This document shows, in pieces, positions 1-6,921 of a DNA stretch of 9,111 nucleotides. The first letter of the stretch is position 1. Every line of letters starts with the position of its first letter. A program made the translations under genes and the position numbers. Under the pieces are notes generated by a model. It did not search any database, was not told the origin of the DNA, and worked only from the letters and a program-made list of their open reading frames with translations. Origin of the DNA: an uncultured Lachnospiraceae bacterium (GTDB taxonomy: Bacteria > Bacillota > Clostridia > Lachnospirales > Lachnospiraceae); NCBI GenBank assembly GCA_900313745.1, contig OMSM01000330.1:1-9111 (forward strand), given 5' to 3'.

Positions 1-174
1 ATCTACACCGCCATGCTCACCACCGTGGGCGGCCTCATCGTGGGCATCATCGCCTACTTCGGCTACAACTGGCTCACTTCCAACGTGAGCGACCTGGTGT
101 ACAAGATGGAGAGTTCCACCATGGAATTCATCGACATCGTGCTTCACGAACCCGGCGACGACGAGAACAAGTAG
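1..174 (+). CDS. exbB: ExbB/TolQ/MotA-family proton channel, C-terminal end (5' part outside window)
   Basis: The frame is open from base 1 and ends at TAG (172-174), giving the last 57 residues of a protein that begins upstream. The visible segment starts with a small-residue, Thr-containing transmembrane stretch (AMLTTVGGLIVGIIAYFGYN), followed by a short cytoplasmic helix and an acidic tail ending DDENK. This is how ExbB/TolQ proteins end: the last membrane helix lines the proton channel and is followed by a C-terminal cytoplasmic helix. In the family, five ExbB subunits form the stator-like channel that houses ExbD. exbD starts 3 nt downstream and tonB follows, so the three make a standard energising module. 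TolQ is the alternative name; the fragment alone cannot separate the two, and the TonB neighbour favours ExbB. Confidence 0.85.
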   Translation: MYTAMLTTVGGLIVGIIAYFGYNWLTSNVSDLVYKMESSTMEFIDIVLHEPGDDENK

Positions 175-177
175 GTC

Positions 178-588
178 ATGGCACTCAAGAGAAACACAAA
201 GGTGGACGCTTCGTTCGCGGTATCGTCAATGACCGATATCGTGTTCCTCCTGCTGATCTTCTTCCTGGTGACGTCCACCCTCATAAACCCCAACGCCCTG
301 AAGCTCCTGCTTCCCAAGAGCACCGGGCAGGTAAGTGCCAAGGCGACCGTCAGCGTAAGCATAAAGGATTGGCAGAACGACACTTACACCTACCATATCA
401 ACGGAGACGAGACTCCCCTGGAGTACTCTGCCGTGGAAGACGGGCTCATCGAACTTCTCCAGAACGAGGAGGACCCCACCTTCTCCATCTTCTCCGACGA
501 GAGCGTCCCGGTAAGGGAGGTGGTGTCCATAATGAACATCGCCAAGAGGAACCACTACAAGGTAATACTGGCAACGCAACCGGAATAA
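178..588 (+). CDS. exbD: ExbD/TolR-family biopolymer transport protein
   Basis: A 136-residue protein of usual ExbD length. It has a short basic cytoplasmic N-terminus (KRNTK), one transmembrane helix at about residues 20-38 and a periplasmic domain to the end. Asp20, in SSMTDIVFLLLIFF at the start of the helix, matches the essential proton-carrying Asp of the ExbD/TolR family. Within the family, ExbD sits in the ExbB pore and couples proton flow to TonB movement. The ATG lies 3 nt after the exbB stop and the stop lies 3 nt before the tonB ATG, so the three genes are almost certainly cotranscribed and translationally coupled. No Shine-Dalgarno is visible, as expected for Bacteroidota. TolR is the alternative; the neighbour with a TonB C-terminal domain favours ExbD. 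Confidence 0.9.
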   Translation: MALKRNTKVDASFAVSSMTDIVFLLLIFFLVTSTLINPNALKLLLPKSTGQVSAKATVSVSIKDWQNDTYTYHINGDETPLEYSAVEDGLIELLQNEEDPTFSIFSDESVPVREVVSIMNIAKRNHYKVILATQPE

Positions 589-591
589 CAG

Positions 592-1380
592 ATGCAACCG
601 TTCATCCGCACAAGACAGCAACAGGAGCGCAGGTCCCTGGTGATGGGAATCGCGCTCACCGCGGGTATTCATATCGCGGTGGCTGTTTTCTGTGCCTTTG
701 CATCGCTCACATACCTTTATCCGCCGCCGCCCGAGAACACCTTCCTGATTGACTTCTCCGAGGAGATTCCGGAAGAGGTAAAAGCCCTTCAGACCAAGAC
801 CGGAAGGCAGCCACAGGCGGAAGTGACCGACCCGGAAAAGCCCGTGGAACTGGTTCAGAAGGCGGAATCGCCCCATGTGAGCACCAAGCCTAACGTCACC
901 CCGGCCACCAAACCCGACCCTCATGGTGACGTGGAGGTTCCAACGCCTAAACAGGAAGAGCCCAAACTCGACCCCAGGGCATCCTTCCCCGGAATGGGGA
1001 CCAAGGATGCAACCACCACCGCCCCGCATTCGGCCAATGAACCGTCGCAGGGATTCAAGGCCGGCCAGCCCGACGGCAACACCGCCGTAGGCAAGCTGGA
1101 CGGCAGCGCAAACGCCCACCTGCAGGGCCGGAACGTGGTTGGAAGCATTCCCAAGCCGTCATACTCCATCCAGAAGGAAGGCACCGTGGTGGTACAGATC
1201 AAGGTGGACCAGTACGGGAACGTGACCGAGGCCATCGCCGGAGTGGAGGGTACCACGGTAACCGACAAGGCCCTCTGGCAGGCGGCCCGCAACGCGGCCA
1301 TGAAGGCCCACTTCAACCAGAGCGCCGACGCACCGGCCCTCCAGATAGGTACGATAACATACAAATTCAAATTGCAATGA
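592..1380 (+). CDS. tonB: Energy transducer TonB
   Basis: A 262-residue inner-membrane protein that spans the periplasm and passes ExbBD-derived energy to TonB-dependent outer-membrane transporters. It has a basic N-terminus, then one membrane anchor at about residues 16-42. Inside this anchor, Thr23-x3-His27 and Ser38 keep the spacing of the Ser16/His20/Ser31 residues of E. coli TonB, with Thr in place of the first Ser. A long Pro/Lys/Glu-rich linker runs from about 44 to 175. The C-terminal TonB domain (182-262) has GSIPKPSYSIQKEGTVVVQI and ends GTITYKFKLQ, the form I recognise in Bacteroidales TonB proteins; it lacks the E. coli-type RWRYEP segment. The ATG lies 3 nt after exbD. In a Tol-like complex such a protein could act as TolA, but the C-terminal domain argues for TonB. 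Confidence 0.88.
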   Translation: MQPFIRTRQQQERRSLVMGIALTAGIHIAVAVFCAFASLTYLYPPPPENTFLIDFSEEIPEEVKALQTKTGRQPQAEVTDPEKPVELVQKAESPHVSTKPNVTPATKPDPHGDVEVPTPKQEEPKLDPRASFPGMGTKDATTTAPHSANEPSQGFKAGQPDGNTAVGKLDGSANAHLQGRNVVGSIPKPSYSIQKEGTVVVQIKVDQYGNVTEAIAGVEGTTVTDKALWQAARNAAMKAHFNQSADAPALQIGTITYKFKLQ

Positions 1381-1436
1381 TCCGGATTTTCCGGGAACAG
1401 ATAAATCGGCGTGAGCCGCATACAGAATAACATATC

Positions 1437-2651
1437 ATGGAAGACAACAAGAAAGGCGGATTCAACCGCCAGGGTCGTAGGGATTACGACAAAAACAGCA
1501 CTGGGAGACCCCAGAGGAAGCATTTTACAACAAGGAAGCCCGTTTCCGGAGCCGAGAAGGTCTGGTCGGCCGACAGGAGTTACTCAACTGACAGACCCTT
1601 CTCCGAGGAACGTCCCCGCCGCTTCTCCGACAAGCCGCGCACTGAACGCAGCTACGGGGAACGTGCCTATGGCGAACGCAGCCATGGGGACCGCCCGTAC
1701 AGCGACCGTCCCCGCACGGACCGCCCCCGTACAGAGCGCTCCCGCAGCGAGAGGCCTTACGGCGAAAGGCAGTACGGAGACAAGCCGTACGCAAAGAAAT
1801 ATCCTTCCGCCAGGAAGCCCCGCCAGGACCGCGGCGCCGGTGCCAGCTCGGGCATCAACGCGATGATAAACCGCAAACCCAAGGTGGAGAATGTGGCATT
1901 CTCCGACAATGATACCGTAAAGACGCCCGTCCAGGAGATAGTCAGGCTCAACAAGTATATCGCCAACTCGGGAGTATGTTCCCGCCGGGAAGCCGACACC
2001 CTCATCCAGAGCGGCGTGGTCACCGTCAACGGCGAGGTGGTGACCGAACTCGGGACCAAGGTCAACATCCTCATGGACGACGTCCGCTTCAACGGGGAGA
2101 GGCTCAAGGGCGAAGAGAAGGTATACATAGTGATGAACAAGCCCAAGGGCTATGTCACCACCGCCGGAGACCCCCATGCGGAAAAGACCGTAATGGACCT
2201 CATAAAAGGCTGTCCCGTAAGGGTTTTCCCCGTTGGAAGGCTGGACAAGAACACCACCGGTGTCCTGATGTTCACCAATGACGGCGAGATGGCCGAAAGG
2301 CTCACCCATCCCTCGTACAACAAGAAGAAGATCTACCAGGTGGTGGTGGACCACAACCTCTCGCAGGAGGACAAGGACAAGGTCCTCGCCGGCATAGAAC
2401 TGGGCGACGGCGTCATCGCGGCCGACGAACTGGAATACGTTGACGAGCACGACCACCGCAAGCTCGGAATCGAGATCCATTCCGGAAAGAACCGCATCGT
2501 ACGCAGGATTTTCGAATCCCTGGGCTACGACGTGAAGGCCCTGGACCGCGTTTATTTCGCGGGGCTCACCAAGAAGGGCCTCAAGAAAGGCGACTGGCGG
2601 TTCCTCACCGAAGGAGAGGTCAACATCCTGAAAATGGGCGCCTATGTCTAG
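1437..2651 (+). CDS. RsuA/RluB-family rRNA pseudouridine synthase with long repetitive N-terminal extension
   Basis: A 404-residue enzyme expected to convert uridine to pseudouridine in rRNA. Residues 1-150 are a low-complexity extension rich in Arg, Ser, Tyr, Gly, Glu and Asp, with a run of pentapeptide repeats at 66-120. An S4 RNA-binding domain follows at about 168-225 (VRLNKYIANSGVCSRREAD), then the catalytic domain from about 228 (VYIVMNKPKGYVTT). The signature GRLDKNTTGVLMFTNDG contains the catalytic Asp270. The domain order fits the RsuA/RluB/RluE/RluF family; RluB (23S rRNA) is the best guess, but the target base cannot be read from sequence, so no symbol is given. The start is firm: an in-frame TAA at 1428-1430 leaves only ATG 1437. 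It ends 8 nt inside era, so the two genes are probably translationally coupled. Confidence 0.92.
   Translation: MEDNKKGGFNRQGRRDYDKNSTGRPQRKHFTTRKPVSGAEKVWSADRSYSTDRPFSEERPRRFSDKPRTERSYGERAYGERSHGDRPYSDRPRTDRPRTERSRSERPYGERQYGDKPYAKKYPSARKPRQDRGAGASSGINAMINRKPKVENVAFSDNDTVKTPVQEIVRLNKYIANSGVCSRREADTLIQSGVVTVNGEVVTELGTKVNILMDDVRFNGERLKGEEKVYIVMNKPKGYVTTAGDPHAEKTVMDLIKGCPVRVFPVGRLDKNTTGVLMFTNDGEMAERLTHPSYNKKKIYQVVVDHNLSQEDKDKVLAGIELGDGVIAADELEYVDEHDHRKLGIEIHSGKNRIVRRIFESLGYDVKALDRVYFAGLTKKGLKKGDWRFLTEGEVNILKMGAYV
1632..1796 (+). repeat. Eleven tandem degenerate 15-nt units coding pentapeptides in the pseudouridine synthase tail
   Basis: Residues 66-120 divide exactly into eleven five-residue units: KPRTE, RSYGE, RAYGE, RSHGD, RPYSD, RPRTD, RPRTE, RSRSE, RPYGE, RQYGD, KPYAK. 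The consensus is R/K - P/S - Y/R - G/S/T - E/D. Looser six- and seven-residue versions (RSYSTD, RPFSEE) precede them from residue 47. The DNA copies have diverged at third positions while the amino-acid pattern is kept, which suggests selection on the protein. Alternating Arg and acidic residues with Tyr and Gly is typical of disordered RNA-binding tails. Confidence 0.85.
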
Positions 2652-3528
2652 TCACAGGGCAGGCTTCGTAAACATAATCGGGAACCCCAATGTGGGCAAG
2701 TCAACCCTGATGAACGCCCTGGTCGGGGAAAAGCTGTCGATAGTGACGGCCAAGGCCCAGACCACGCGGCACCGCATCATGGGAATCGTCAGCGGAGAGG
2801 ACTGGCAGATAGTCTATTCCGACACCCCCGGCATACTCAAGCCGGGCTACCGCCTCCAGGAGAACATGATGAACTTCGTGGACACCGCGATAGGCGACGC
2901 CGACATCATCCTGTATGTCACCGACGTGGTGGAAAAGGGCGACAAGAACGAGGCCTACATAGCCAAACTGCAGCGGGTGCAATGTCCCGTGGTGCTGGTA
3001 ATCAACAAGATAGACCTGAGCACCCAGGACAAGGTCATCCAGCTGATGCAGTGGTGGAAGGAGCAGTTGCCGGGTGCCACAATCATTCCTGTGTCGGCCA
3101 GGGAAAGGTTCAACCTTGAAGCCGTGATGGACGAAATCCAGTCCCGGCTGCCCGTTGCACCCGCCTGGTTCGACAAGGACACCTTCACCGACAGGAACCT
3201 CCGTTTCTTTGCCTCGGAGATCATCCGCGAGAAGATCCTCCTCAACTACGACGAGGAGATCCCCTACTGCTGCGAGGTGGAGATAGAGGCATTCAAGGAG
3301 GGCGAGGACCGGTATGAGATTGCCGCAGTGATCAATGTGATGCGGGAATCGCAGAAGGGAATCATCATCGGGAAGAAGGGTGCGGCGCTCAAGAAGGTTG
3401 GCACCGAGGCCCGCCTTGAGATGGAAGACTTCTTCCAGAAAAAGGTTTTTTTGAGTACATTTGTAAAGGTCGATCCGGACTGGCGTACATCCCGCAAGGA
3501 ACTCCGCAGGTTTGGATACGAAGCGTAA
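2644..3528 (+). CDS. era: Era GTPase (16S rRNA / 30S subunit assembly)
   Basis: A 294-residue protein of normal Era length. The GTPase domain has all motifs: G1 GNPNVGKST (13-21), the G2 region with QTTRHR (39-44), G3 DTPG (60-63), G4 NKID (121-124) and G5 SAR (151-153). The C-terminal KH RNA-binding domain has GIIIGKKG (239-246), and the protein ends KELRRFGYEA, as Era proteins do. Era binds the 3' end of 16S rRNA and helps mature the small subunit, cycling between cytoplasm and membrane. Its ATG lies inside the last codons of the pseudouridine synthase gene (8-nt overlap), joining two ribosome-maturation genes. Codons 266-275 near the 3' end are unusually AT-rich; see the putative promoter at 3446-3463. 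Confidence 0.97.
   Translation: MSSHRAGFVNIIGNPNVGKSTLMNALVGEKLSIVTAKAQTTRHRIMGIVSGEDWQIVYSDTPGILKPGYRLQENMMNFVDTAIGDADIILYVTDVVEKGDKNEAYIAKLQRVQCPVVLVINKIDLSTQDKVIQLMQWWKEQLPGATIIPVSARERFNLEAVMDEIQSRLPVAPAWFDKDTFTDRNLRFFASEIIREKILLNYDEEIPYCCEVEIEAFKEGEDRYEIAAVINVMRESQKGIIIGKKGAALKKVGTEARLEMEDFFQKKVFLSTFVKVDPDWRTSRKELRRFGYEA
3446..3463 (+). promoter_or_regulatory. Possible internal promoter for parC-aroK within the era 3' end
   Basis: An AT-rich island inside otherwise GC-rich coding DNA contains a T-run ending in G (3446-3453) and TACATTTG (3456-3463), an exact match to the Bacteroidota -7 element TAnnTTTG. A start a few bases downstream would give a leader of roughly 70 nt before the parC ATG at 3542. 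Against it, no TTTG is found at the usual 19-21 bp upstream; the nearest TTTG is only 2 bp away. Confidence 0.3.
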
Positions 3529-3541
3529 CAAGTTGATATCT

Positions 3542-6277
3542 ATGAGCGAAGAATGGGATGACATCCCCCAGGAAGCGGAAGAGGCTCCGATAGAGGAACC
3601 GCTCGAAGGTGCCGACGACGGTAAGGAAGGAAAGTTTTCACGGCTGCTGGGTTCCGACAGCCGGAAGTTCAAGCTTTCCGGAATGTTCAAGGACTGGTTC
3701 CTTGACTACTCATCGTACGTTATCCTGCAAAGGGCTGTACCTCACATAGTTGACGGCTTGAAGCCGGTGCAGCGAAGGGTCCTGCACGCCATGTACAGGA
3801 TGGACGACGGCGCCTTCACCAAGGTGGCGAACATCGTGGGACAGGCCATGCAGTACCATCCTCACGGCGATGCATCCATCCTCGGAGCCCTCGTCCAGCT
3901 CGGGCAGAAAGGCCTCATGGTGGACTGCCAGGGTAACTGGGGCAACATCCTCACGGGAGATTCCAACGCCGCGCCCCGATACATCGAGGCGCGCCTCTCC
4001 AAGTTCGCCAAGGAGGTAGTCTTCGATCCGGAAATCACCAACTGGATGAACTCCTACGACGGACGCAACCAGGAGCCCACCGAACTCCCGGTCCGCTTCC
4101 CTCTCCTGCTCGCCCAGGGCACCGAGGGCATCGCCGTAGGCATGGCATCCAAGATCCTCCCCCATAACTTCAACGAACTCCTGGACGCCTCCGTCAAGAT
4201 ACTCGAAGGCAAGCCATACGAACTCTACCCCGACTTCCCTACAGGCGGCTTTGCCGACTGCAGCAAATACAACCGCGGCCAGCGCGGCGGCTCCGTGAAG
4301 GTGCGCGCCCGCATCGAGAAAGTGGACAAAAACACCGTGGCCATCACCGAGATCCCCTACGGCAAGACCACCCACGTACTCATCGACTCCATCCTCAAGG
4401 CCAAGGACAAGGGCAAGATAAAAATCAAGAAGATCGAGGATATGACCACCGACAAGGTGAATATCATCATCCATCTTCCCAACGACGTGTCTCCGGACAA
4501 GACCATCGACGCCCTCTACGCCTTCACCGACTGCGAGGCGAACATCGCCCCCAATGCCTGCGTGATCGTGGACAACAAGCCGCAGTTCCTCACCGTACAC
4601 GACATCCTCGAATACGACACCTTCCACACACGCGACCTCCTGGAGCGGCAGCTCCGCATCAAGCTCGCCAAGTTGGAAGACGACTGGCACTGGTCCAGCC
4701 TGGAGCGCATCTTCTTTGAAAACCGCGTCTACAAGATCCTCGAACAGGACCAGAATTCCTGGGAGCAACAGCTGGAAGATATCTTCGCCCGCATGAAGGA
4801 ATTCCAGGCTCAGCTCCGCCGCGAGATCGTAATGGACGACATCCATCGCCTGGTGGACAAACCCGTGCGCAAGATATCCAAGTTCGATGTCAAGGCCGTG
4901 GAAGAGAAGATCGCAGGCCTTGAGGAGCAGATGGCCGCGGTGCAGGCAGACATCGACAACATCACCGGCTACACCATCGAGTGGTTCAAGGGCCTCAAGA
5001 AGAAGTACGGCAAGGACTTCCCGCGCCTCACCGAGCTTACCGGCTTCGAAACCATCGCCGCCACCAAGGTCATCAACAACAACGCCAAGCTGCAGGCCAA
5101 TCTTGCGGAAGGATTCGTGGGCATCGGCCTCAAGCGCGACGACAATGGCACCTACATCTGCGACTGCTCCGACCTTTCGGAGATCATCGTAATCGGCAAG
5201 GATGGCAAGTACCGCATCACCAAGGTGGAGGACAAGGCCTTCTTCGGCAAGGACCTGCTCTATGTGGGCGTGTTCAACCGCGGCGACGACCGCACCATCT
5301 ATAACGTGATTTACCGCGAAGGCAAGACCAGTGTTTACTACGCCAAGCGCTTCGCCATCACCTCGATCACCCGCGACAAGGAATACGACATCACCACGGG
5401 GGCTCCCGGTTCGCAGATCATGTGGTTCACGGCCAATCATAACGGAGAGGCCGAGACCGTCCGCATCGCCCTGCGTCCGAAACCGAAACTCAAGAAGACT
5501 TCGCTGGAGTACGATTTCGCCCAGCTCGCCATCAAGAGCAAGACCGCGCGAGGCAACCTGGTGAGCAAGAATTCCATCGCCCGCATCACGCTCAAGAGCA
5601 AGGGTGTATCCACCATCGCCGGCAAGGACATCTGGTACGACGCCGATATCCAGAAACTCAACGAGGATGGCCGCGGGCAGTATCTCGGCCAGTTCGAGGG
5701 CGAAGACAAGGTGCTCGCCATCTTCAAGAACGGAACCTTCTACACAACCTCGTTCGATCTGGTCAACAAATACCAGGGCGACGTGCTGAGTATCAGCAAG
5801 TTGGATACTTCCAAGACCTACACCGTCCTCTACTATGACGGGGCCGCCAAGGCCTTCTATGTCAAGCGTTTCTCCTTCGTGGAAAACGACAATTCCCCCA
5901 TGTTGTTCATCTCGGATGCCCCCAAATCCTATCTGGTGGACATCTCCGAAGACAAACATCCGCAGTATCGCTGCATCTTCGGAGGAAAATCGGCTCACAA
6001 GGAGCCTGAGTGCATCGATGCGGAGGAGTGGATTGCCAAGAAGGGCATCACCGCCAAGGGCAAGAAGTGCCACGACCGCGAGCAGGTCAAAAAGGTGGAG
6101 TTCATCGAGCCGCTGGTGAAGCCGGAGAACGAGGAGCCCGAGATGCCGGAGGAGCCTATGGAGATAATTCTGCCGGATGACGAGGACCTTTCGCTTCCTA
6201 CCGGAGAGATTATCCTTCCGGATCCGGAAGACATCACAGTGCCGGAGCTGATTATCGAGGAACCTACGCTGTTCTAA
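3542..6277 (+). CDS. parC: DNA topoisomerase IV subunit A (ParC)
   Basis: A 911-residue type IIA topoisomerase A subunit, which cuts and rejoins DNA for decatenation together with ParE (not in this window). An acidic leader (1-30) precedes the winged-helix breakage domain. Visible are YHPHGDAS (105-112), GNWG (131-134) and AAPRY with catalytic Tyr147 preceded by Arg146. The core continues to about residue 505, with a coiled-coil-like segment near 451-474. A beta-pinwheel-like C-terminal region spans about 515-815, followed by an acidic tail. GNWG, the absence of a GyrA box and overall likeness to Bacteroides ParC favour ParC over GyrA. I chose ATG 3542 (MSEEWDD), 13 nt after era; an in-frame TTG at 3512 would add ten residues but lies within era and begins less plausibly. 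The two quinolone-pocket positions are Ala111 and Gly115. Confidence 0.92.
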   Translation: MSEEWDDIPQEAEEAPIEEPLEGADDGKEGKFSRLLGSDSRKFKLSGMFKDWFLDYSSYVILQRAVPHIVDGLKPVQRRVLHAMYRMDDGAFTKVANIVGQAMQYHPHGDASILGALVQLGQKGLMVDCQGNWGNILTGDSNAAPRYIEARLSKFAKEVVFDPEITNWMNSYDGRNQEPTELPVRFPLLLAQGTEGIAVGMASKILPHNFNELLDASVKILEGKPYELYPDFPTGGFADCSKYNRGQRGGSVKVRARIEKVDKNTVAITEIPYGKTTHVLIDSILKAKDKGKIKIKKIEDMTTDKVNIIIHLPNDVSPDKTIDALYAFTDCEANIAPNACVIVDNKPQFLTVHDILEYDTFHTRDLLERQLRIKLAKLEDDWHWSSLERIFFENRVYKILEQDQNSWEQQLEDIFARMKEFQAQLRREIVMDDIHRLVDKPVRKISKFDVKAVEEKIAGLEEQMAAVQADIDNITGYTIEWFKGLKKKYGKDFPRLTELTGFETIAATKVINNNAKLQANLAEGFVGIGLKRDDNGTYICDCSDLSEIIVIGKDGKYRITKVEDKAFFGKDLLYVGVFNRGDDRTIYNVIYREGKTSVYYAKRFAITSITRDKEYDITTGAPGSQIMWFTANHNGEAETVRIALRPKPKLKKTSLEYDFAQLAIKSKTARGNLVSKNSIARITLKSKGVSTIAGKDIWYDADIQKLNEDGRGQYLGQFEGEDKVLAIFKNGTFYTTSFDLVNKYQGDVLSISKLDTSKTYTVLYYDGAAKAFYVKRFSFVENDNSPMLFISDAPKSYLVDISEDKHPQYRCIFGGKSAHKEPECIDAEEWIAKKGITAKGKKCHDREQVKKVEFIEPLVKPENEEPEMPEEPMEIILPDDEDLSLPTGEIILPDPEDITVPELIIEEPTLF
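6161..6232 (+). repeat. Two 9-residue repeats in the acidic ParC tail
   Basis: EIILPDDED (residues 874-882, bases 6161-6187) and EIILPDPED (889-897, bases 6206-6232) differ at one residue and lie 15 residues apart. They sit in a strongly acidic, Pro-rich tail (about 857-911) after the pinwheel domain. The codons of the two copies differ (for example ATA versus ATT), so this is not a very recent duplication. Confidence 0.7.
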
Positions 6278-6921
6278 TGGCGGTCTGGGCTCTCATAGGA
6301 TTTATGGGTTGCGGCAAGTCGTCGATCGGCCGCACCGTTCAGCGCCTGGCCGCAAAGGCAGCGTCCGGAGTCATTCCTGTCTTCGCCAAAAAAAGGCTCA
6401 GCCAGAAAAACTCCGGCCCGCTGCAGTTTATTGACTTGGATGAGGAAATCGTGCGGCGGGAAGGTAGATCTGTCCCGGAGATTTTCGCGGATGGCGGCGA
6501 GGCTGCGTTCCGCACCATCGAACGTGAGACGCTTGCGGAACTGCTGTCGGAAGCGAACTCCCTCAGGGGGAGCGCCTCGCTTCCAACAGTCAACCTGCTC
6601 CTTTCGCTGGGCGGAGGCACATTAACCGATCCGGAGAGTCGCAAATTGGTGCAGAAGAACTGCAAGTGCATATACTTAAGGGCAAGCGTAGAGACGCTGG
6701 TGGCAAACCTCCGGGAAGTTGGAACCGAAGGCCGGCCGATGCTGGCAGGTGCCAATCCGAATGCCCCGGCAGACTCCCCCGAAAGCCTTGAATCCCGCAT
6801 CGCCTCAATGATGGCCGCCCGCGGCCCCATCTACGAAAAAGCCGCCGACATCATCCTCGACATCGACGGCATGGACTATTCAGATATCGCCCGGCAGATA
6901 ATCAACTCATTTTCTCTATAA
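6277..6921 (+). CDS. aroK: Shikimate kinase, enlarged form
   Basis: Transfers phosphate from ATP to shikimate, a step toward chorismate and the aromatic amino acids. It has P-loop GFMGCGKS (8-15), FIDLD (51-55) with the Mg- and shikimate-associated Asp53 and Asp55, FR with shikimate-binding Arg79, LGGGT (111-115), LID motif GRPML with Arg153, and ARGPIYEKAAD with Arg182, so all expected active-site positions are present. At 214 residues it is about 40 longer than usual. The extra length lies between helix 1 and FIDLD (about 28-49), before the GGG strand (about 93-106) and in the region after the LID (about 157-172). The start codon shares one base with the parC stop (TAATG), so translation is probably coupled. 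Its 3' end overlaps the convergent PIN gene by 20 nt. Confidence 0.92.
   Translation: MAVWALIGFMGCGKSSIGRTVQRLAAKAASGVIPVFAKKRLSQKNSGPLQFIDLDEEIVRREGRSVPEIFADGGEAAFRTIERETLAELLSEANSLRGSASLPTVNLLLSLGGGTLTDPESRKLVQKNCKCIYLRASVETLVANLREVGTEGRPMLAGANPNAPADSPESLESRIASMMAARGPIYEKAADIILDIDGMDYSDIARQIINSFSL

Noticed and set aside
226..1119. Long open frame antisense to exbD and tonB (297 codons)
   Set aside because: Its translation has no recognisable domain and it lies opposite two firmly identified genes; codon bias explains it.
1382..1394. CCGGA-TTT-TCCGG hairpin just after the tonB stop as a terminator
   Set aside because: The stem is only 5 bp with a 3-nt loop and no T-run follows, so intrinsic termination is unlikely.
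1584..2480. Long open frame antisense to the pseudouridine synthase gene (298 codons)
   Set aside because: It is a codon-bias shadow of the conserved sense gene and shows no motif of its own.
3512..3541. Upstream TTG start for parC, adding ten residues
   Set aside because: It lies inside the era coding end, uses a rarer start codon and gives a non-conserved leader; ATG 3542 follows era by 13 nt and begins plausibly.
3534..3541. TGATATCT just before the parC start as a further antitoxin operator
   Set aside because: GATATC occurs several times in coding DNA here (near 235, 4779 and 5645), and this copy has no partner at a regular spacing.
3710..6073. Very long open frame antisense to parC (787 codons)
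   Set aside because: It mirrors parC codons in a GC-rich gene with strong third-position bias, its translation is low-complexity Val/Gly/Leu/Asp-rich with no recognisable domain, and parC itself is plainly the real gene.
6388..6394. Run of seven As in aroK as a programmed frameshift site
   Set aside because: Conserved shikimate kinase motifs lie in the same frame on both sides, so no shift is needed, and the heptamer is not in a classical slippery phase.
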